A DNA stretch of 64,000 nt from Larus michahellis (taxonomy: Eukaryota > Chordata > Aves > Charadriiformes > Laridae). Positions 12,701-23,082 of the stretch are shown piece after piece (the stretch's first letter is position 1; the number at the start of each line of letters is the position of its first letter). The stretch covers positions 2,232,001 to 2,296,000 of the forward strand of contig NC_133906.1 in assembly GCF_964199755.1 (NCBI RefSeq), written 5' to 3'. The notes beneath the pieces are model-generated. The model saw only the letters and a program-made list of their open reading frames with translations. It was not told where the DNA came from and searched no databases. The translations under genes and the position numbers were made by a program.

Positions 12701-15700
12701 GACGAGTAGCTGGCTGAACTGGAGAAACACCAGTGTAGAAGGGGAGGATCGGGAGGTCCCAGAGAGACAGGGGCAGGATCCAGTGCTGGCTGGCAGCAGC
12801 TCAGCAGGAACCCTTAGCTCTGCTCCAGGGGGATCATGGTCAGACTGGTGGGACTGGTCTGGGGAGGAAAGTATTGACGCAGCTGGACAATGGGGTCCAT
12901 GAGCACAATGCAAAAGGTCTTCAAAGGCTTTTCTGTCACTTGTTCAACCTCCCACACTCCCCACCAGGCTAGTGCTCGGGCTGAGAGGAAAAAAAACCTA
13001 TGAATGACTGCCTCTGACACCCTGCTGACTGTCTCATCCTGCCTCTTCCCAGCAAGCCCAGGATGCAAAGTTCCTGGTGAGTCCAGGACTGCACATGCCT
13101 GGCTGATGTCCTTGGATGCTCTGTATCCCGGCTCCCTGGAAGCAGGTGGATGGAGACTGTGACCCACAGGCCAGCACCCAACCCTGCTCTGAACAGCTGG
13201 TTCAGAGTCTCCACAGCAGATTTTGGTATTTCTGGCTACAGAACTCCTGTTCCCAGGTATTTGCAGCTCCGTACGCACAGCCTGTGTTGGCTCTCATCTG
13301 CCTGCAATGTCTGGCTGTCTGTGACACTGGATCGGGCCATGCTGCAGTGACTCGCCACCCAGAGCAGGAGAAGGGCTGGACCGACCAATGCTGGGGCCAG
13401 AAATGCAGGGACATGGGGATGCACTGGCCAGCATGGCCACAGGCAACACTGAAGGACACAGAGCTGCAGCTTGCCTCCTCCTCTCTAAGCAACACAGGAA
13501 AAGGAACCCTCCCCATCTGAAATGGGAAGAGGAGCTTTCCTTCCTCTTTCTGAGATGCTATCAGGAGTTATGGAAAGTACATTTCAAAAACATTTTAAAG
13601 GTGCCCCTCACAACCTCGCTGCCCCCCATGGTGTGGCAGATAAGCAAATACTGATCTGATGATGCTGGAGCCTTTGGAGATCACACATTCCTTCATCTGG
13701 AGCTCGGAGCCAGCCCATTTCTGAGCAATCCCTGTCCCCCGTGGTGTTTCCCTGTTCCCAGCAGCCAAATCCAGGCTCTGCTCGGTGTGCAGGTGCCCAG
13801 TGCTGTTAGCATTGCCCCATCTGTGCACCCAGAGCATCTACTGACAAGCACTGCCCCTTGAGGGCCACCCAACAGCATTGGTTCCTTCTCATCTACAAGA
13901 CCATCGTCTCTTCTTGAGACGGTTGACCTGATCCCAACCACACCTGCTCAGGTCTACAATGGGGGAAGAACCCCCACTGCCTCTCAGGCTGTCCCTAGGG
14001 GTGTCCCTCTGGCATGCAAACCCCAGAGCCCAAGCCCAGCCCCTTCAGCCCAGAGGAGGAGATGCCTACCTGCACGCTTCTCGCTCCAGCTCCAGCTCAG
14101 ACACTGCCTCGTAGCTCTGATCAGAGGAGATGCCCACACCCTGGGAGGAGAGATTGGTCACATCTCCTGTCCCCTCTGCTCTCTCCCATCCCAGACCTCC
14201 TCAACCTGCCTGGCCCACTGGGTGGAGGTCTCAGCCTGTGCCCCCCACCCCAGCAGTGATGCTCAGACAGGCACTGCTGGGCACCACAGTCTCACCAGCT
14301 GTAGCTCCCTACTTCATAGCAGCTGGTGTGACAGAGTGATCGTAGGGGACAGCCACCATCCCCACAGTCTCCTCTCACCTTCTGCTCCCGGGGTGGGGCT
14401 ACATGCCCAAAGATGGTCTCACTGTAGGGGCTGATGGGCTGCTCACCGACCTCTGTGGGCAGAGACATGGGAGGGAAAGGCAGTCAGTAGTGCTTGCTGT
14501 GGGGCAGCAATCAGACAGGGCTGCCAGCCCTGGGGGAGGACCCGCCAAGGTGCCCACCACCGAGCCCACCATGGTGCACACCAACATCCAGGGTGTCTGG
14601 CACAACAGAGATCCCAGCCCAAATACATGTGGCCTTAGCCTGGGGCCACCCTGGCCCACCCTGGCCCCTGAGCGAGGCAGGAGCATGGGGCAGGACCTGG
14701 AGGGAAAGGCAAAGTGTGTGGATGTCCCCCTCATCCCCCTTCTTTGGGGACACCAGGAGGTCCCCACTGTGCACCAGTGGCCTGAGGGCTCTCACCTGGC
14801 TTGCCGGTGGGTCTCTTCAGGATGGGGGGCAGGCACCAACTGGGCCAACTGGGACTGCTGGAAAACAGGAGAGGGGTTACTGCGGCTGCCGCTGGGATGC
14901 GGTGGGAGCCTGTGAGTTTTTTCCACCTTGTATTCCCATCTGGCTTACACAGGCTGGATGCTGTGCCTGACCAGGGCTGAGCCTGGATTTGTCCCCCTGG
15001 GATGAGCAGCATCCCCTCCCTCCTCCAGTGCTCTCCTTGCTCCCTTCTCCTCCCCACCCTGGGACCCACCAGCCTGTTTCTCCTGGGGCTCCTGGACATT
15101 TCCCATCCCAGCTCACCCCCCTCTAACTTTTCACGTCTTTCTCACAGCATGAGCCAGCCCCAAAGCCTTCAGCCACCCTCTTACCATGTCAGGCAGCCCC
15201 AGCCCTGTTACCTGAGGGGGCTGAGGAGGGGTAGCAGCTTCTGCCGCAAGCAGAGCAAGCCAGCCAGGGGCCCAGGGACACCCTGTCAGCTCAGAGGCAT
15301 CCCAGCTGCCCTGCAGAACTGCTCCATGCAGAGCCCGGGGAAGGCACAGGGAAGGTGGTGAAAGAGGCTTTGTCAGCACCCGGAGACAGGGAGGGAGAGG
15401 CTGGGGATGGGGCCCCGGGTGTGGGGGCTCTCTGGATCCTCAGCTCTGGCTGCTCTGCACCCCTCCCTCCGCTCCCCAGGGCAAGGGAAAGTATCTGCTT
15501 ACTCAGGCTTGTTGTCCAGCTGGGTCAGATCCTGCGGGGACGGAGCTGGGGGCTGAGCGAGAGCCCGACCCAGGGGACCATGTTCCCCTCCTGAGTCCTC
15601 AGTGGGTGCTGACGGGGACTTGAGTCCTTCATAGATGACGTTGGACACCATCTCCAGCCTGCTCTGTCCTGACGCTGGCTGTGAGGCTGCTCTGGGACAC

Positions 15701-16627
15701 GGCGAGGGATCTCTCTTGGCTGGGGCAGCTGCGGTCGGCAAGGGAGGGTTGGATGTGGGGTGTCCCTCTGGCACACTTCCAGGGCTGGGCTCTGCTGCGG
15801 GGACCCTGTGGCTGAGCCGTGGTGGGACAGATGGGGCAGACGTGGGGTATTTCTCCGATGCTTCCAGGACTTGTCCATGGTCCGGAGCTGGGGGAGACCG
15901 TGTCTCCTCCCGAGCATTGTCCCGTGCTCCCAGCCGGGATGCTCCTATGCCCATGGCCACAGTTGCTCCCAGGCCAGGTGGCAGTGCTGGCCTGGGGTCT
16001 GGGCTCTCCAAATCCGTGGAGCTCTCTCCCGGCACAAACCCCTCCAGTACCACAAAGGCTGCAGGTGCCCTGTCGCTGCCCAGGCTGTGTGCCGGCACGG
16101 TGGTGCGTGCTGATGGTGTGGGCACCAAGCCTTGCTCCGTCTTTGAACGAGGGAAAATAGTCCTCGGCTTGGGAACTGGCTTCACAAGGGGAGGAGCAGG
16201 GTCCTTCTCTAGAGGCAATGCCTGGGCGGGTGCAGCGACACGCTGCTGTGTCCCAAAGGTGTCAGTAGCCTCTCCCGGCTCTGCTTTCATGGCATCCTTG
16301 CCCTCCTTGAGGGCATCCAGGACCTCAGTGGCTTGGAAATGGGTGTCTCCTGCTGTGGGTCCCCCCTGGGATTGACTGAGCATCCGTGTCTGCTGTGCCA
16401 AGTTCAGAATCCTTTTGCGGTGCCCGGTGGCAGTGATGCCAATCTGCTGCAGGTGGTCACTGTCCAGCAAGGCAGCGTCTCTGGCGACGTGGTACCCATG
16501 CTGCCTGAAGACATCCCGGTACCTCTCCAAGTGGATGGTGGCCAGCCAGTCTGCAATATCAGAGTCAGGACCGCACGGGGAGCTCATGGCCCTGGGGTGC
16601 CTCTGGGACGGATGCTCAGCCCATCAT
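128..16627 (-). CDS. ARAP3: ARAP3, Arf/Rho GTPase-activating protein with SAM, ArfGAP, RhoGAP, RA and five PH domains (3' end outside window)
   Basis: The gene encodes a PI3K effector that binds PIP3 at the plasma membrane and inactivates Arf6 and, with Rap-GTP bound at the RA domain, RhoA. Coding exons on the minus strand: 16587-15503 (exon begins 16627), 14857-14796, 14452-14379, 14140-14070, 9622-9350, 9091-9022, 8200-8080, 7858-7671, 6769-6663, 6556-6357, 6204-6119, 5957-5775, 5531-5369, 5059-4928, 4852-4699, 4542-4440, 4202-4004, 3897-3852, 3548-3385, 3228-3016, 2853-2748, 2235-2088, 1904-1836, 1542-1468, 1346-1232, 1072-944, 771-638, 480-398, 163-128. Phases agree at every junction and give about 1530 residues before the edge. 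Words such as SRGDIPIIVD, KVQSLKLDTSVWSNEIVQ and CREEPPKLLG match ARAP3 rather than ARAP1. The rest of the final PH domain and the tyrosine-rich tail are off the left edge. Introns not listed separately are mostly under 550 bp and show nothing recognisable. Confidence 0.95.
944..1904 (-). CDS. ARAP3: ARAP3 Ras-association (RA) domain exons
   Basis: Exons 1904-1836, 1542-1468, 1346-1232 and 1072-944 cover residues about 1317-1445. After a short linker (IDEDQVSQMDLENSLITTW) comes an ubiquitin-like RA domain: GDLIIEVYLEQKLPD, SPTMTAEELTNQVLEMRNVA, IWLTFEVLENGELERPLHP, KEKVLEQALQW. In mammalian ARAP3 this domain binds Rap-GTP and stimulates the RhoGAP. The final exon continues into the linker preceding PH5 (GEGSCLFTG). 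Confidence 0.93.
2088..3548 (-). CDS. ARAP3: ARAP3 RhoGAP domain exons
   Basis: Exons 3548-3385, 3228-3016, 2853-2748 and 2235-2088 cover residues about 1106-1316. The RhoGAP domain begins at LSRGDIPIIVDSCIAFITQ. The catalytic arginine finger is present in HEGIYRKNG. The helices FRRDARNVKL, VLKRFFRELEDPVFT, LERYKELIHRLP and LAALIGHLYR follow, and the domain closes with MSTKNLSLLFAPSLFQTDG, in which the Asn and Pro positions of the GAP fold are kept. All hallmark residues are intact, so RhoA GAP activity is expected. The 512 bp intron 2236-2747 holds no recognisable element. Confidence 0.94.
3852..4202 (-). CDS. ARAP3: ARAP3 PH4 exons
   Basis: Exons 4202-4004 and 3897-3852 cover residues about 1025-1105. 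They encode a divergent PH domain lying directly before the RhoGAP domain: WFTPMSCHCLLGYEFQRVG, then FFILQKAHLFICP, INLRRLQEL and KKELLVLVEMGR. The last strand and helix (TFYLQGLSRADSAAWYADIQ) are in the next exon. The second exon is only 46 bp. Family comparison places the same LRRLQE word in human ARAP3. Confidence 0.9.
4440..5531 (-). CDS. ARAP3: ARAP3 post-ArfGAP linker and PH3 (four exons)
   Basis: Exons 5531-5369, 5059-4928, 4852-4699 and 4542-4440 cover residues about 841-1024. The first completes the region after the ArfGAP domain (LLKTVLKFFSSSEAG, likely helical). PH3 runs from THSGYLYRSTAPTK through FQRTWCSLERALLFFE and RFRFTLELFLIGEK to the closing helix LQAWASAIGK. The human protein has the matching GVYNE word just before this PH domain, here EGVYNEITQ. 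An intervening intron (5060-5368) of about 300 bp shows nothing notable. Confidence 0.9.
5775..6556 (-). CDS. ARAP3: ARAP3 ArfGAP domain exons
   Basis: Exons 6556-6357, 6204-6119 and 5957-5775 cover residues about 684-840. The C4 zinc finger is intact: CADC, sixteen residues, then CKQC (exon 6556-6357). The catalytic arginine follows in GQHRSLG at the start of exon 6204-6119. The rest of the Arf-GAP fold reads ISKVQSLKLDTSVWSNEIVQ and LFIMLGNDRANRFWAARL, then a KYREGRYR motif. Activity toward Arf6 is known for the family. The intron after CAG at 6357 begins with GC rather than GT, so gene finders may mis-call this junction and read through into intron. Confidence 0.94.
6663..7858 (-). CDS. 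ARAP3: ARAP3 end of PH1 and most of PH2 (two exons)
   Basis: Exon 7858-7671 carries the C-terminal helix of PH1 and the start of PH2 (GTLELKGQKSKVFAALSLPE, then MWLYKSEQ). Its donor GTTCGT is weak, but the boundary after SEQ matches the known ARAP3 exon structure. Exon 6769-6663 continues PH2 with FKMGIAICVIEMRGSTIREA and SFELITPFKTF; residues about 586-683. PH2 ends in the following exon with the helix EREKREWMEALQEAIAE. Confidence 0.92.
6770..7670 (-). other. ARAP3 intron within PH2
   Basis: This 901 bp intron separates the two PH2 exons. The part near 6960-7130 is AT-richer and unique-looking; the rest is GC/CT-rich. No repeat family, RNA gene or further exon is recognisable. Confidence 0.7.
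8080..9622 (-). CDS. ARAP3: ARAP3 PH1 exons (PIP3-binding PH domain)
   Basis: Exons 9622-9350, 9091-9022 and 8200-8080 cover residues about 431-585. The acidic lead-in DDLTISPYASF is followed by PH1 from LSGWLDKLSPQG (about residue 511) through NYVFQRRYVRFDGKNLMYF and GVIPLSVIEMARSTKDNKFQ. The basic RR of FQRRYVRF corresponds to the arginines required for PIP3 binding in human ARAP3, so membrane recruitment by PI3K should be kept. PH1 ends in the next exon with the Trp-containing helix (RNEWCSTLQ). Confidence 0.93.
8201..9021 (-). other. ARAP3 intron within PH1
   Basis: This 821 bp intron lies inside the PH1 coding region. I see no repeat of a known family and no extra exon. Both flanking exons have canonical splice signals. 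Confidence 0.7.
9623..14069 (-). other. Largest ARAP3 intron found in the window (about 4.4 kb)
   Basis: The intron separates the linker exons from the PH1 exons. It has many A-rich, low-complexity purine stretches (for example 11160-11220 and 11450-11480) and short open frames without codon structure. Parts of 10560-12350 look like old, decayed interspersed repeat, but I could not assign a family. No coding exon fits the phase-2 junctions on either side, and the two flanking exons join directly in frame. Confidence 0.6.
14070..14857 (-). CDS. ARAP3: ARAP3 linker exons between SAM and first PH domain (three exons)
   Basis: Exons 14857-14796, 14452-14379 and 14140-14070 encode residues about 362-430, including PPILKRPTGKP, ISPYSETIFGHV and DQSYEAVSELELERE. 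Frame was chosen by phase: exon 2 ends with two bases of a codon, and only this joining keeps all three exons open. The acceptor of the first could be 3 nt further in (CAGCAG). No folded domain is recognisable. The tyrosines in SPYSE and SYEAV are possible phosphorylation sites, which is inference only. Confidence 0.8.
14858..15502 (-). other. ARAP3 intron after the SAM exon
   Basis: This 645 bp GC-rich intron contains a short exon-like segment at 15185-15221 with plausible acceptor and donor. It was not used because its 37 bp would break the reading frame into the next exon. Nothing else is recognisable. Confidence 0.6.
15503..16627 (-). CDS. ARAP3: ARAP3 first coding exon: SAM domain and long proline/serine-rich linker
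   Basis: The exon starts after a pyrimidine tract and CAG acceptor at 16628-16630 and carries about 40 nt of 5' UTR before ATG 16587-16585. Residues about 8-68 form a SAM domain (DIADWLATIHLERYRDVF, then a TGHRKRIL helix). In mammalian ARAP3 this domain pairs with the SAM domain of the lipid phosphatase SHIP2. The remaining 290 or so codons are low-complexity Pro/Ser/Ala/Glu sequence with a PVPKPRT motif, which mammalian ARAP3 also has. The donor is GTAAGC at 15502-15497 in phase 2. The linker is much longer than in human ARAP3. An upstream non-coding first exon must exist but was not located. Confidence 0.93.
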
Positions 16628-19600
16628 CTGTGGAAGGAGGAGAGAAAGGGGGTGAGGAGGAAGCAGGAAGGGAGAAGGGGGTTCAACTGCTGTGAAGGGC
16701 ACAGATCCTGTGGGCTGGAGTGCGGGATTCTCCTGAACATCCCCCCGCCTTGCTTGCTGCTCTCCTCGCAGTCGCTCACCTCCCAGCTCAAGAAGCCGGC
16801 ATCCTGTTGTTCCTCAGCTCCAAGCCTCTCCGCCCCTCCCCGGAGCTGCCGATCCTGGCCCCGCTTTGTCGGCGAGGCCGTGACCCGAGTCCAGACAGGA
16901 ACCGAGCAGCCGGGGGCTCACGGGGGAGTGGGTGGTCGGGCAGATGCTGGGTGTTGGGGCATCCTGGGCTCTGCTGTGCGTGGGGCTGGGTGGGAGGAGG
17001 ACGAGACCCGGCGCAGCCAGAAGGGTGTCCTGGTGGAGGGGGCTGCCCAAGGCAGATAATGGGGGGAGCAGCTGGGCCCCTCCCAGGGGATGAGATCCTG
17101 TGCTGGCCAGCTCGGGGAGGGCTCTGCAGCCGGAAGGGCCAGACCATAATCTCTCTCTCTCGCTGCTGGCGAGGGCATGGGAGAGGTCAGCATGACTCAC
17201 GGGCAGGCAGAGGGGGGACAGCCTCCCACCCACCCCCAACCGGGATGGGCCCCCGCGCGCCCTGCTGCCAGCACCCACAGCTGGAGACAGAGGAGCACGT
17301 CCCAGGGCTCGTGCTCAGCACGGTGCCCACCCACCAGGTCCCGCTCCGCTGGGGACCCTCATCCCCAAATTATTTGCTGGCACAGCCCTGGGACCGAGCT
17401 GCGGGCTCTCTGCGGAGCGCTGAGGGCCTTTTTCCCATGAATCATGCTGCTCTGCACTAAACCATCTGTGCTGACTGTGCTGCCACTGGGTCTTTTTCCA
17501 GTTCCTCCATTTCCCTCTATTGTTCAGCGCAGGCTTCCTTCCTGCTGCCTGCATGCTCCCACGCATCCCCTGCCCCCTCCCACAGGAGCCGTGTCCCAGC
17601 ACGCTGAGGGACGGAGGGACAGCCGGGCCAGGCTCCCTGCTGCACTAGCCTGCGGGCATCTGCCTGCTCCCCACTGCTGCATGCACAGGCAGGGGTGGCA
17701 TGGGGAAGCGTGGGCAGGCTGGTGTGCCAGCCGAGGCAGTGGTGTCCCTGGGAGCATGTGGGATGGGATGCTGCCAGCAAGCCCTCGTGAACAGCAGGGC
17801 TCTCTGCTCACATGCCTGGGTGTGGGGTGTGCGCCCAACCCCATATGCGTGTGCGCGAGGCGGGGATCCTCATGGGTCTGTGCACTGGTGTGCATTGAGG
17901 AGGGACACTTGTGGCAGGAGCTGGCGGAGAAGCTGGGGAAGCAGGGCACGAGGAGCAGGGTATGGGGACTTTGCAGCTGGAAGGCTGCCTGTTGATGTAG
18001 GACCTACACAAAGGGCTGGGCAGGGGGATGTGGAAGGTGATATCCTGTGGGTTGGGTGTCTCTGCCGCAGGGTTAAAGGGCTGTACCCACTTCTGCCCAA
18101 CATCCCGGTGCTGAAATGGGGCAATTTCCCCCTTTCTCATGCCTGTATCACCCCAAGGGATCAGTGGCCAGCTTTGCCCACTGCCTGCCCTGCCTGGGGC
18201 TTCAGCAGGCAGCCTCTTGCAGGGAGCTGTCTCCCAAGACCTTCCCATGCCCAAGCAGTGGGCATCAGGGCCGTGCCAGGCATTGGGCTGTGGCACGGCT
18301 CTCTGGGGCACTCCAGCTGTGCCTGTGGTCAGTGGCACTTCACAGGGAGGCAGACACCGTCCCTGTCCCTGCAAACCCATGCAGACCAGCCGGTGCAGTG
18401 GGCTGGAAGTGGGCATGGACTGCCCTAGTGCTGGCCCTTCCCCCCTGTCCCCAAGTCTGTCCCATCCATCCCTTGCCACCTTCGGGGTTCTCCCTCACCT
18501 CTTGCCCCACAGCACGGTCCGCAGCCCCCTGGGGTTGGCTCCAGCGGAGCAGCACGGTGGCAGTGACGCTGCGGGCTCCACGGCTGCCCAGCTCCGGGCT
18601 CCAGGGTGATGCCAAGATGTCCCTGTCGGGCACAGGGCTCAGCCTGTGGGCACAGGCAGGCAGCTTTACAGGAACTACTGCGGGTGCAGGCAGGCTTCGC
18701 AGCACCCAGCCTGCGCCTCCTACTGCCGGTCCCTCCTCCAAGCCAACCCTCCAGTCCCCATCCCTGTCCCACCCTCCCCTCCCGTCCTGCCCCTTCCCAG
18801 GCATGACCCTGTCCCGCACTTGGCCCCTAGCCTGGCTGCCCTGTGTTCTACCGCTCGTCCAGGCTCTGCTCTCCTGCGGGGGCTTCCCCGCCCTCTCTCC
18901 ATTCACCCCCTCGTGTTCCTTCTCTCACCTTGCCAGGAAGGGTCTTGTTCCCCACCACAAGCCCTCAGACCTGCATTGCCACGGGGGGACCAGGCTTCCC
19001 TGAGACCCACACCCCAAGGCTGCACTGCCAAGGGAGATCTTTGAAGTTCTCGGATGCATTCAGCTCTATCTGCTCTGGCTGCAGGCAAAAGGAGATATTC
19101 ACTATATCCATGATGGGCTGGGGCTGGGCAGGGAGCAGGTGCTGGGAAGGTGCTGCCAAATTGGAGAAAACAGGATAAAATGTTCATGCTGATGAAGGGA
19201 CTCAGGAGGGCTGGCACTGGGGCTGGTTGGGTAAAATGCTGGGAATGCAAAACCCTCCCCTGTGCTGCAGGGATGCTGGGGATGCAGCACCCTGTCCCAC
19301 TGCTGGTACCCCATGACGAGGGGGATGTGGAGGGAGCTGGACAGCAGTGGGGTCTGTGGTACCAGGGGGACACTGGGAGGGTTTGTGTCCTTCAAGGAAC
19401 CTGTGTTCTCACTACTGGCCGACCCAGCTGCCTTTAATGCAACATATTTCAAAACAACCCCAGTGGGGCTGGCGGTTGGTCGGCTCCGCTGTTACCCAAC
19501 CTTGCACACAAAGGATGTCCGAGGCTGATATCTCACAACACCCTTCAGCCCTTCTCCACTGATAACTGCTCCCTGCCTTGTGAGGGTCCAGCTCCCTGTG

Positions 19601-21169
19601 GCCCCCGCTTGCTCCAACTCAGGCTGGTCCTTCTCTCCCCCAGTGATGCCCCCAAAAGTCACTGGCGGTGGCTGGGAGCAGCAGGAGCCCCTGGTGTGGG
19701 AGGACCACCCTGTACAAGTCTGTGTGTGCACAGCTAGGTGTGGAAAGGCAGCTTCTCCTTATCACAGGCTTGCTCCTACAAAGCAGAAGCAGAACTCAGC
19801 ATGAATCCACCACGGCTTTTGCTTTCCTCCCCCTTCCCCATCAGCTTCTCCAGTGGGGGATGACAAGTCCTTGAGGCTGGGGACAGCGGGGGCGGCCCCA
19901 TGGACCACCCTGTGGGTAGGGTGTGGAGAAAGGGCATACAGGGGCCCTCAGGGTATGCAGGGACGCTCTGGCCCTGCACTGTGGACCGTACCATCCCCTT
20001 GGGTGTCTCTGCCTCTTAGAGGGAGCTTTTTGACTAAATATAAACACCGCTGCTGATGGGAAGGTTGCTGAGGTCTGCAGTGTGAGCGGCTGGAGGGGCA
20101 GAGCAAAGGGAGCTGGTAGTGCTGGTGGCAGCTGGCGTGCCAGCATTTCCATCCCGCCTTGCTGGAGACATCAGCACTGGTGAAGTACGCTCCTCTGTGG
20201 GGCCAGATCCTGGCTCACCGCCGTTGGGCACCCAGCAGCATCTCTACAGACCCCTCATAACCTGCTTCTGGGAGCTGTGCTCCTCCCTGCATGCTGGGAG
20301 GACAGAGATGGGCTGCTGGAGAGGAACACATTGCCCGAGAGTGGAAGGGATACCCTGGGATTTCCACAGAGTGGTAAGCTGCAGTCCCATTTGGTGGCCC
20401 GGCATGACGAAGAGCCGGGCCCAGCCCCCACAACCCACATCCTGATGGCTGCTGACAGGCCAGTTTGGTGCAGAAAGCCTTCTCCTCTGCCTTCCTCCTC
20501 CCTCCACAGTCACCTAAGAGCCAGGAGTGGGGCTCGGTTCCCCTGGCAGGGGGGAATCCCCTGCTCAAGCCCCTCTGCTGAGCCTCCAGCACCCAGTTCC
20601 CAAGGGGGTATGTCCCTTCCCAGAGCCTAGCCGGGTGGACAACCTGAGCCAGGGCATCGCTCAGCCATGAGATCACCCTGGAGCCAGAGACCTGACATGG
20701 GGCTGTGTCAGAGGGTAGTAGGGCACAGCAGAATGCCGGGGCACTGGCAGGGCACTGGCAGCCGTGACGTGTGCTGCGCTGTTTTTTTTCCTGAGGGCTT
20801 CCTAACAGCCCACTTTCTACAGTGCAGGTTTCAATGCCTCCGCTTGACTTCTTTGATGTCTGCCAACCTGCCGATGCAATCTATATTTAGATGCTAGCCT
20901 TCTTGAGCCGAGGCAGAGAGCCCTGGCATATCTACAGGTTCGCACAGCAGGAAGGTCTTGCCTGCTCCCTGGAGGAGGCAGATGGGCAGGATCAGAAAAC
21001 ACCCCTTGGGCTGGGGGAGTGGACTTCTTGAAAATGCTGACAAGAGCTGTAGGAAGCAAAGATCAAAGTGAAGGCTGGATCCTTCTGGCACATTGGCCTG
21101 TGAGGTCCTTCCACTTTCTTGGCAGCACCCATGATGACACTGTCCCTCGGGGTCCACGTCTTCAGCTGC

Positions 21170-21220
21170 CCATCCATCCATCCATCCATCCATCCATCCA
21201 TCCATCCATCCATCCATCCA
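21170..21220. repeat. (CATC)n microsatellite
   Basis: About twelve perfect tandem copies of the tetranucleotide, followed to about 21300 by degenerate CT-rich sequence that leads into a CR1 element. Confidence 0.95.
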
Positions 21221-21313
21221 TTCCTCCATTCATTTTTCTGTCCCTCCATCCACTCCATCTTCCCTCCCTTCCTCCCTCTTCCCCTCCCTCCTTTCTTCTA
21301 TGTATCTATCTGT

Positions 21314-21794
21314 GTCCAGCTCTGGAACCCTCAGCACAAGAAGGACATGGACCTGTTAGAGCAGGTCCAGAGGAGGGCCACAAAGATGATCAAAGGACTG
21401 GAGCCCCTCTGCTGTGAGGACAGGCTGAGAGAGTTGGGGTTGTTCAGCCAGGAGAAGAGAAGGCTCCAGGGAGACATTAGAGCCCCTTCCAGTCCCTGAA
21501 GGGGGCTTACAAGAAAGCTGGGGAGGGGCTGTTGGCAAGGGCATGTAGCGGTAGGATGAGGGGCAATGGTTTTAAACTAGAGCAGGGCAGGGTTTAGATT
21601 AGCCATTAGGAAGAAGTTCTTTACACTGAGGGTGGTGAGACACTGGCCCAGGTTGCCCATCCCTGGACACATTAAAGGCCAGGCTTGATGGGGCTCTGAG
21701 CAACCTGATCTAGTGGAAGATGTCCCTGCTTACTGCAGGGGGGTTGGACTAGGTGGCCTTTAAAGGTTCCTTCCAACCTGACATATTCCATGAT

Positions 21795-21798
<4 letters not shown>
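21314..21798 (+). mobile_element. CR1 LINE, 5'-truncated 3' end
   Basis: The segment contains the consecutive CR1 landmarks AAGAAGGACATGGACCTGTT, GAGGACAGGCTGAGAGAG, GGAGAAGAGAAGGCTCCAGG, TTTTAAACT and CCTTCCAACCTGA, ending at the typical CR1 terminus CCATGATTCTATC. It holds only the 3' few hundred bases (end of ORF2 and 3' UTR), so it is not active. It lies upstream of ARAP3 exon 2. Confidence 0.93.

Positions 21799-21844
<46 letters not shown>
21795..21844. repeat. (TCTA)n microsatellite grown from the CR1 3' tail
   Basis: About twelve copies of the tetranucleotide begin directly at the ATTCTATC end of the preceding CR1. This suggests that slippage expanded the CR1 terminal microsatellite. 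Confidence 0.9.
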
Positions 21845-22426
21845 CATTCCTAGCCATCAGGCTTTGCTGCACCCTGGGGCAGCTTTTGCTCTACCTTCAG
21901 CCCTACCCGAGCTGGAATGTGCTGGGGGATGTGTGTGGTGATGGTGGGAGCATGTCTTGGGAGCAGGACAGGGTGAGGGACACTCAGGGCTTCTGCCTAG
22001 AGGGCAAATGCCACATTGAACAACTGGAAATGTGGGGTTGGGACTGAGCCCAAAGGGTTTGCTGGGGTACGGCAGAGAGCTGAGCCCTTGGGAGGGCTTG
22101 GTGGAGGAGTAGGGAGGGGGAAGATGGAGTCTGTTGGGCTTGGAACCCTGCTGGACCTCTCCATGCAAGAGCCCTGCTGAAGGCCAGTCTGTGAGATAAG
22201 ATGGGCTGCTGGGGGGCTCCCTGCTGGGCTCAGGATCCCGGTGTGGGTGAGAGCTGCCCAAGACCTATCCATGAGTTCAGGAGATGCAAAGTGTGAGATT
22301 CCAGGGATGGGGTTACATCCTCCCCCAGACACTAGGGGTACTGGAGTGGGCTGTGGAGCTGTGTGTGGGCAGGACAAGGGGGCCCATCCCATGCTCCCCC
22401 TGCCCCTCGTCCATCGGGGGTCTGGC

Positions 22427-22434
22427 TGACGTCA
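22427..22434. promoter_or_regulatory. Perfect palindromic CRE (TGACGTCA)
   Basis: A full-length CREB/ATF site lies in a GC-rich segment with nearby ETS-like TTCC words (22470-22490). On the minus strand a well-placed ATG in good context (CCGCCCCACCATG, near 22495) follows within 100 bp upstream. This could be part of an ARAP3 first-exon or promoter region; position and motif only support this weakly. Confidence 0.3.
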
Positions 22435-23082
22435 CTGCCTCCGGGCTAATCTCTCGTCCAGCAGCAGCTTCCCGTTTCCTTTCCAATCTCTGCATGGTGG
22501 GGCGGCTCCTCTCTGCTCGGGGCCAGGCAGGAAAAGCCATCCAGCTGGGCTCTCGTGCGGGGCTGCAGCCCCCAGTGTATCTGGCCGTCACCCCACTGGG
22601 CTGTGGGTCACCCGTTCCCCCAGCATCCCAGCGGGGACACCGGAGGGCTCTGGTCCTCCTACACCCTGCCTGCCCCCTCCCTCACTTAGGTGCCTGGGGA
22701 TGCTGGTGCACGGTCCCCTTCCTGTTTGTGAGACAGGAAACCCAGCAGTGGCACAACATTCAGTATGAAATCACCGCGATGGGGCTCCTGGCACCCCACA
22801 GGGTGTGGGGCAGCCCCCCCTCCCCAGCCTCACCCCTGGCTGGGCTGGTGCTGGGGGCCAGGAGCTCTGCTACAGCCCAGTGCTGGATGTGGACCAGCGT
22901 CTCTGCCACCCCAGTGGCCCTTGTCCTCCCCATGCACTCGATGTCACTGCCACCCTGGCTGTTTTGGGCAGCCTCCTGGGCTGAGATGTCACCCGCCCCG
23001 GCAGCGGCTGGCTGGGGAGCGGGGACTCCCCGCTGGCCTCTCGGTGCTCACTCAGCAGCTCCTTACAATTACGTAGGGCTGG

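Noticed and set aside
15185..15221. Possible extra 37 bp ARAP3 exon (DPPQVTGLGLPDM)
   Set aside because: Including it would shift the frame of the following exon into a stop. Direct joining of 15503 to 14857 is in frame.
128..16627. Identification as ARAP1
   Set aside because: The STARD10-like neighbour first suggested ARAP1. The words SRGDIPIIVD, KVQSLKLDTSVWSNEIVQ, CREEPPKLLG and IRKKLKPP instead match ARAP3 along the whole protein.
22313..22591. Minus-strand open frame with a good start context near the CRE
   Set aside because: The peptide has no known domain, and no donor joins it in frame to ARAP3 exon 2, which already has its own start.
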